DNA from: VAXT01 sp963827725
GTDB taxonomy: Bacteria; Actinomycetota; Thermoleophilia; Gaiellales; Gaiellaceae
Direction: 5' to 3'
Assembly (NCBI GenBank): GCA_963827725.1
Contig: CAWHBM010000001.1
Span: 1,798,001 to 1,862,000 of the forward strand
DNA: 64,000 bases
Of this stretch, positions 59,250 through 64,000 are shown piece after piece. The notes below the pieces were generated by a model. That model was given only the letters and a program-made list of their open reading frames with translations, was not told the origin of the DNA and searched no databases. The position numbers and the translations under genes are program-made. Position 1 is the first letter of the stretch. Each line of letters opens with the position of its first letter.

Positions 59250-60757
59250 CCACCGGTCGGCACCTCGCTCCCGAGGAGATCGGTTCCCGCATCCGGAGCG
59301 GCCTCGCGTGGAAGGCAGGGTCGCAGATCACCCTGCAGATCTCGCGCGTGGTCGTGGCCCTCCTTCTGGCCCGGCTGCTCACTCCCCATGACTGGGGCGT
59401 CGCGGCGATGGTGTTGGTGTTCTCAGGCTTCGTCATCGTCTTCACCGACAACGCCCTGAAGACGGCCCTGATCCAACGAAAGGAGCTACTCGAAGAAGAC
59501 CGGTCGACTGTCTTCTGGCTCAGCGCGGGCGTTGGGCTCATGCTCGCCCTCACTGGTGTCGCACTCTCTGGCCCGCTCGCTGCTTTCTACGGTGAACCTA
59601 GTGTCCGTCCACTCTTCATCGCGCTCTCGATCGGCTTTTTCGTTACGTCGCTCGGCACGACCCAGTCGGCGCTCCTCGCGCGCGACATGGAATTCCGCCG
59701 GCTCGAGCTCCGCCAGATCGCCGCCACGCTTGTCGGAGCTGTCGCCGGGATCACGCTCGCTTTGGGGGGTTTCGGAGCCTGGGCGATCGTGGGTCAGGCT
59801 CTCGCAGAGACCTTCACGTCGACGCTGCTTCTCTGGTTTGTGACGCCATGGCGGCCGTCGGCGACGTTCTCGCTCGCGAGCCTCCGCCGGCTCGGCGGCT
59901 TCGCTGGGTACGTCTTCGGCGAGAACGTTCTCTACCAGGCGGGCCGGAACATCAACAGTCTCCTGATCGGCCGCTTCCTGGGTGCGGCGGCACTTGGCAC
60001 GTACACACTCGCGACCAACGTCATCCTCATGCCGTTCTCGCGAATCGGAGCGCCGCTACAGCAGGTTTTCTTCCCCGCTTTCTCGCGTCTTAGCGACGAC
60101 CGCGAACGATTGGCCGACGTCTGGATTCGCGCCACGCGACTCGTTGCCTGGATCTCGATGCCCGCGCTCGTCGGCCTCGCCATCGTCGCCCCGGAGTTCG
60201 TGCAGGTCGTACTCGGTCCAGGGTGGAGTGGCGCGACAGAGGTGATCCGGATTCTCGCCTGCGTCGGGCTCATCCAGGCGCTTCACACTCTTAACGGCGA
60301 GGTCCTGCTCGCGCTCAACCGCGCGAGAGCCTTCTTTTGGTTCACGATGCTGTGGTTCGGCGGCAGCGTCGGCGCGGTGATTCTCGGTTTGCACTGGGGC
60401 ATCGTCGGCGTGGCGGCGTTCTACGCCGCGGCGACAGTTGTTATCGAGCCGGTGCGCGCGATCATCACGACTCGAGCGCTGGGAATTCCACTTTGGCGGT
60501 TCGTCCGCTCGCTTGCCGGTGTCGCGCAGGCGACCACGGTGATGGCCGCGGCCGTTCTGGGCGCGCAGGCAGCGATGGTCACTGTAGGCGTGCCGGTCGC
60601 CGGTCGGCTCGTGCTCCTCGTCCTGCTCGGCGCTGCCGTCTACATCGGGTGCTGCCTGTGGCGGGCGCCTGAAGTCATACTGGAGATCAGAAGCGTAATT
60701 GGTCGGCGGAGAAGCAAGGCGAAACCTCGCGTCGAAACGCTCGAGGCGCGGTTCTAG
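59246..60757 (+). CDS. Lipopolysaccharide/teichoic-type flippase (WzxC-like)
   Basis: 503 residues with about 13-14 membrane segments. The N-terminus SGLAWKAGSQITLQISRVVV and LLARLLTPHDWGVAAMVLVF are typical of the MOP-superfamily WzxC/TuaB group; GPGWSGATEVIRILACVGLI lies near the middle. It moves the lipid-linked repeat unit outward. Second flippase of the locus, so two polymers may be exported. Its TAG stop lies inside operator site 5. Confidence 0.9.
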   Translation: MTTGRHLAPEEIGSRIRSGLAWKAGSQITLQISRVVVALLLARLLTPHDWGVAAMVLVFSGFVIVFTDNALKTALIQRKELLEEDRSTVFWLSAGVGLMLALTGVALSGPLAAFYGEPSVRPLFIALSIGFFVTSLGTTQSALLARDMEFRRLELRQIAATLVGAVAGITLALGGFGAWAIVGQALAETFTSTLLLWFVTPWRPSATFSLASLRRLGGFAGYVFGENVLYQAGRNINSLLIGRFLGAAALGTYTLATNVILMPFSRIGAPLQQVFFPAFSRLSDDRERLADVWIRATRLVAWISMPALVGLAIVAPEFVQVVLGPGWSGATEVIRILACVGLIQALHTLNGEVLLALNRARAFFWFTMLWFGGSVGAVILGLHWGIVGVAAFYAAATVVIEPVRAIITTRALGIPLWRFVRSLAGVAQATTVMAAAVLGAQAAMVTVGVPVAGRLVLLVLLGAAVYIGCCLWRAPEVILEIRSVIGRRRSKAKPRVETLEARF

Positions 60758-60769
60758 CCGATCGGCTAG
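60754..60769. promoter_or_regulatory. Palindromic operator, site 5
   Basis: CTAGCC-GATC-GGCTAG, a perfect palindrome overlapping the flippase stop codon, 60 bases before the small ORF and 155 before the Wzz-like gene. Confidence 0.72.
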
Positions 60770-60781
60770 GCCGTGGCTGTT

Positions 60782-60806
60782 GAAACGCTGGCCCAAAGGG
60801 CATAGG
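60782..60806 (+). promoter_or_regulatory. Second conserved promoter element, copy 2
   Basis: GAAACGCTGGCCCA, two bases, GGGCAT-A-GG; matches 35543-35567 at 22 of 25 positions. With TTGAAA (60781 onward) as -35 and TAGGCG as -10, the spacing would be 17. Confidence 0.5.
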
Positions 60807-60829
60807 CGGCGAAGCTCTCGGCTCCTACC

Positions 60830-60925
60830 ATGAGCCTCGTGCCCGCTGAGGCTGCCAAATCGCGCGCGATCACGCATGTTCGGTTTATGTACGACGACCT
60901 CTGCCTGCAACTGCAGGACGACTGA
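60830..60925 (+). CDS. Small ORF coupled to the Wzz-like gene
   Basis: 31 codons, ATG 60830 to a TGA whose last base is the A of the next ATG (TGATG). The peptide starts MSLVPAEAAKSRAITHV and ends CLQLQDD. It has no ribosome site but follows the shared promoter element closely. AGGA near its end serves the Wzz gene, so translation of the small ORF could control Wzz by coupling. I do not recognise a family; a non-coding leader is the alternative. Confidence 0.4.
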   Translation: MSLVPAEAAKSRAITHVRFMYDDLCLQLQDD

Positions 60926-61686
60926 TGGATTTCGGCCTCTACATACGCGTTCTCTGGCGATTCAAGCTGATTGTGTTGATGGGTCTAGTGCTCGCGTTGT
61001 CGCTCGCGTTCCTATCCGTGGTTCGCGTGAGCACGAACGGGATGACGTACCGCGACGCGGAGCTGTGGTCGAGCACGACTCGCCTGAGCGTGACGCAGAA
61101 CGGCTTTCCGTGGGGTCGCCTGTATGCGCAAGGGCAGTCCTCGGGGGACCAACTACCGACACCGGAACAGGAGGCAGCAAGGCTCGGAATTCCGCTTGTC
61201 GATCCGGTCCGCTTCAATACTCTGGCGGTCCTGTACGCCGAGCTCGCGACGAGCGACCCAGTGCGCCGGCTGATCAACCGTGGTGGCTTGGTGCGCGGGC
61301 AGCTCATCGCCACGCCACTCGTAGCCGGGGGTGACATCAAGATCCAGCTCCCATTGATCGATCTGACGGCGATCTCGACCTCGCCGCTAGCGGCGGTCAC
61401 CCTCGCGCAACGCGGCGCGAACGCGCTCGCGACGTACCTGAGCAAGCACCAGCGTGCGAGCAACGTCCCTACGGCCGACCGCGTCGTAATCGAGCAGGTC
61501 GTGCGCCCGAGTCAAGCGAACATCTTTCGACCGCGTTCGAAGACTTTGCCCGCCGTCATCTTTCTCGCGGTGATGCTTGCAACCATCGGCCTCGCCTTCC
61601 TCCTCGAAAACATGAGGCCGCGCGTGCCAGAGTACGAGACGACAGCAGTCGTAGTCCAGGACTCGGAACATCGGCGCACCGCGTAG
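60925..61686 (+). CDS. Wzz/YveK-like chain-length determinant protein
   Basis: 253 residues. Two membrane segments flank the outside domain: KLIVLMGLVLALSLAFLSVV (~14-33) and LPAVIFLAVMLATIGLAFLL (~208-228), followed by a short cytoplasmic tail without a kinase domain. Controls polymer length with the Wzy polymerase encoded next. AGGA lies six bases before the ATG. Confidence 0.85.
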   Translation: MDFGLYIRVLWRFKLIVLMGLVLALSLAFLSVVRVSTNGMTYRDAELWSSTTRLSVTQNGFPWGRLYAQGQSSGDQLPTPEQEAARLGIPLVDPVRFNTLAVLYAELATSDPVRRLINRGGLVRGQLIATPLVAGGDIKIQLPLIDLTAISTSPLAAVTLAQRGANALATYLSKHQRASNVPTADRVVIEQVVRPSQANIFRPRSKTLPAVIFLAVMLATIGLAFLLENMRPRVPEYETTAVVVQDSEHRRTA

Positions 61687-61692
61687 GGGCCC

Positions 61693-63189
61693 ATGACCCT
61701 CACCGCCCAGGAAGCGCGGCGCGGTTCGGGTGTCTCGGCGGCGCTCGTCCTGGCGTCCTTGGGCTTGCTCGCCGTCAGCGTGGTCGGCGGCGGCCCAACC
61801 CTCGTCGCCGCTGGTCTGGTCGTCTTGGTAACGCTCGCGGCGCTTGCGCGTGTTGCGTTTGTCGGCTGGCCACGGCTGATCGCTGCCCTGATCTTGATCA
61901 TCCTGTTCATTCCGATCAGGCGCTACGCACTCCCCGGCAACCTGCCCTTCCAGCTCGAGCCCTACCGCGTCTTCGTTGCGCTCCTCATCGTCGGCTGGTT
62001 CGCATCGCTGCTTGTCGATCGCCGGACGCGCTTCCGCCCGACCGGCTTCGAGGCCCCGTTAGCCGTCATTGTCGGATCGCTGTTCGCCTCGATCGTGGCC
62101 AACCCGGAGCGCGTGGCGGCGTTTTCCTCCGTGGTCGACAAGAAGCTCATGTTCTTCCTTAGCTTCGTGCTCGTCCTCTACCTCACAGTGAGTGTGACTC
62201 GACGACTCGACAACATCGACTACCTGATGAAGGCGCTCGTCTCCGGGGGAGCAGTCGTCGCGTGCTTCGCGATCGTCGAAGCGCGAACCGGCGTCAACGT
62301 GTTCGACCAAATCCATCGCGTGGTCCCGATCTTGAGCCAGACTGGTGACACCGGCGGGTTTGTTCGCTCTGGCACGGCCAAGCTCCGCGTGTTCGGGTCC
62401 GCCCAGCATCCGATCGCCTTGAGCGCAGCTCTCGTCATGCTTACTCCGCTCGCTCTCTACCTCGCGCGCCGCTATCGCCAACGCCGCTGGGTGATTTGCT
62501 CACTGGCCCTGGTCGCCGGAAGCGCGTCGACAGTGTCGCGAACAGGAGTCATCATGTTCGTCGTCGTGGGGATCGTCTTCCTGTGGCTCCGTCGACGAGA
62601 GACGCTCCGCATGTGGCCCGTGCTGCTGCTAGCGCCGGTCGCCATTCACTTCGCCCTCCCAGGGACGCTCGGAGCGATCAAGCAGTCATTTCTTCCTGCA
62701 GGGGGTCTCATCGCAGAGCAGGAGTCGAAGCCGGGGGAAAGCGGGAGCGGGCGACTCGCCGACCTGGGCCCTGGGCTGCAGGAATGGAAGCAGCAACCTC
62801 TTGTCGGACAGGGATTCGCCACGCGCGTGGTCGAACCGAACACTTCAGGCTCGGAAGCGAACATCCTGGACAATCAATGGCTCGGAACGTTGCTCGAGAC
62901 TGGTGCCGTCGGTTTCTTCGGGTGGCTCTGGTTCTTCGTTCGCATCCTGCGGAGGTTTGGCGCGGAGGCAAAGCGCGACGAATCCGAGCGAGGATGGCTG
63001 TTGGCCGCGATTGCAGCGGGAGTGGCGGCGTATGCAGTTGGAATGACTACCTACGATGCGTTCTCGTTCATCCAGGTCACCTTCCTGTTGTTCATCTTTG
63101 TCGGACTTGGCTCGGCGCTGATGGCCGAGCAACCGACGCCGCTTGCCGTCCGGACGGCGCGCGGCGAGCCCGCGCCCTCTGGTAGCTGA
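61693..63189 (+). CDS. Wzy/O-antigen ligase-like polymerase
   Basis: 498 residues with about 11 membrane segments. The long outside loop with Arg/His (EQESKPGESGSGRLADLGPG) and the WLGTLLETGAVGFFGWLWFF region are characteristic of the O-antigen ligase/polymerase family. Probably polymerises flipped repeat units. Six bases after the Wzz-like gene; same operon. Confidence 0.87.
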   Translation: MTLTAQEARRGSGVSAALVLASLGLLAVSVVGGGPTLVAAGLVVLVTLAALARVAFVGWPRLIAALILIILFIPIRRYALPGNLPFQLEPYRVFVALLIVGWFASLLVDRRTRFRPTGFEAPLAVIVGSLFASIVANPERVAAFSSVVDKKLMFFLSFVLVLYLTVSVTRRLDNIDYLMKALVSGGAVVACFAIVEARTGVNVFDQIHRVVPILSQTGDTGGFVRSGTAKLRVFGSAQHPIALSAALVMLTPLALYLARRYRQRRWVICSLALVAGSASTVSRTGVIMFVVVGIVFLWLRRRETLRMWPVLLLAPVAIHFALPGTLGAIKQSFLPAGGLIAEQESKPGESGSGRLADLGPGLQEWKQQPLVGQGFATRVVEPNTSGSEANILDNQWLGTLLETGAVGFFGWLWFFVRILRRFGAEAKRDESERGWLLAAIAAGVAAYAVGMTTYDAFSFIQVTFLLFIFVGLGSALMAEQPTPLAVRTARGEPAPSGS

Positions 63190-63379
63190 GCTATGTTCCT
63201 GCCTTCATCGCGGACGTATTCCGGCAGAGCCTCGGCGCCGAACCGCCCCGTACGATGAACGTGTTCTTCGACATGTGCCTATGACTCTCGAACCAGATTT
63301 GAGACTGCCAGCCGCGAAGCAAGCATGCCCCCCTATTTGGAGGATGCCGTGGCGCTAGCATCGCACCGATAAGCTGACC
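63190..63379. other. Intergenic region before the last secreted protein
   Basis: No operator of the 16-bp type is seen. TAGCAT (63356-63361) could be a -10 for the following gene. Otherwise nothing recognised. Confidence 0.35.
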
Positions 63380-64000
63380 ATGCTGGGAGCCGCCCCCCGC
63401 ACCTGCCGCCTTGTCTTCGCGCTCCTCGTTGGCGCGACAGTTTTTGGCGCTGGCGCCTTGCCGGCTTCCGGCAGGGTTCACTCTGGCTCGAATGCTGTCG
63501 TTTCGGCTCCTACGGGTGCCAAGGCTTCGCGCGTCGCGGGGCTGCCGCGTCCCCTCTGGGTGCTCGAGCTTGCCGGCAGCGGCGCCGTCTCCTCGTCAGC
63601 CCTGCTCAGCTACCACGCAGAAGGCTTCAATGCGGTGCTCACGCACTCGCGGCTCGCCTCACGCCGCTCCTCCGCGCTGCGCCGCAGAGTTTCTCGCGCC
63701 GGTTTGATGCACCTTCGCTCCAGCACCGCGAAGCCGGCGGCCTGCGCGGCGATGAAGCGTCGCTACGGCCGCTGTGTGCTCTTGGCCCCAACGCTCGCCG
63801 CAGCGCTTCGACTCGCCCGCTCGAAGGCCGACCTCGTCGTCGTCCGCCTCAGGAACCTCGGCGAATTGCAATCGCTCCGCGGCAGACCGCGGGGCAGGAT
63901 CCTCGCGCTCGGGCGGCTCGATGGCAAGCGCTACGACGCGGATGCGTGGACGGCCGCCGCCGTGCTCGCGGCGAAGGACCCACAGCTCGACCTCGGCGTC
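63380..64000 (+). CDS. Secreted protein, unknown (runs off the window)
   Basis: Open from ATG 63380 to the edge (207 codons). Signal peptide: RLVFALLVGATVFGAGALPA then SGRVHSG. The mature part has PRPLWVLELAGSGAVSSSAL, then LSYHAEGFNAVLTHSRLAS, and a Lys/Arg-rich region with paired Cys (PAACAAMKRRYGRCVLLAP). RSKADLVVVRLRNLGELQSL suggests an alpha/beta fold. No family recognised. Located just after the polymerase, it probably acts on the surface. Confidence 0.6.
   Translation, partial: MLGAAPRTCRLVFALLVGATVFGAGALPASGRVHSGSNAVVSAPTGAKASRVAGLPRPLWVLELAGSGAVSSSALLSYHAEGFNAVLTHSRLASRRSSALRRRVSRAGLMHLRSSTAKPAACAAMKRRYGRCVLLAPTLAAALRLARSKADLVVVRLRNLGELQSLRGRPRGRILALGRLDGKRYDADAWTAAAVLAAKDPQLDLGV

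Overview
High-GC DNA with the gene order of an actinomycetote. The order rsmI, M23 peptidase, metG, tatD, ksgA, ispE, tRNA-Gln, glmU, prs and a dnaK-grpE-dnaJ-hspR-clpB operon with clpS/DUF2017 beside it are typical of that phylum. GTG and TTG starts are frequent, and TANNNT -10 boxes often sit 6-10 bases from the start codon. The protein styles suggest class Thermoleophilia, but that is inference.

1-9.2 kb (minus strand) holds housekeeping genes for cell-wall precursors (glmU), PRPP (prs), isoprenoids (ispE), rRNA methylation (ksgA, rsmI), Met-tRNA charging and a ROK sugar kinase. 9.2-18.2 kb has an LCP protein, an FmdB zinc ribbon, two convergent paralogous GT-C membrane proteins separated by a 167-bp imperfect palindrome, a pseudouridine-degradation pair (psuK-psuG) and small membrane or secreted proteins. 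18.2-25.3 kb is the chaperone/Clp block, followed by an M29 aminopeptidase and a LuxR-type response regulator.

28-64 kb is an exopolysaccharide/secreted-protein locus. It encodes GT2 glycosyltransferases, a polyprenyl-phosphate sugar-phosphate transferase, two flippases, a PssD/PssE pair, a Wzz-like co-polymerase, a Wzy-like polymerase, AsnB, an FkbM methyltransferase and a beta-helix protein. It also has two giant secreted multidomain proteins (37.2-46.3 and 46.4-51.3 kb); the first begins with a galactose-oxidase-like copper-radical domain. An HprK-like kinase is divergent from a small peptide with a lasso-type RiPP leader.

Five copies of a 16-bp palindrome, CTARCC-N4-GGYTAG, lie only in this locus, about 55-70 bp before gene starts for most of them. 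One precedes a stand-alone LuxR HTH protein, so a dedicated exopolysaccharide regulon is likely.

Many genes carry single-base frameshifts (ksgA, clpB, dnaJ, the epimerase, and densely from 33.5 to 54.9 kb). Several lie in conserved essential genes and look like one inserted base, so sequence error is at least part of the cause. Coordinates of broken genes span the whole reconstructed gene.
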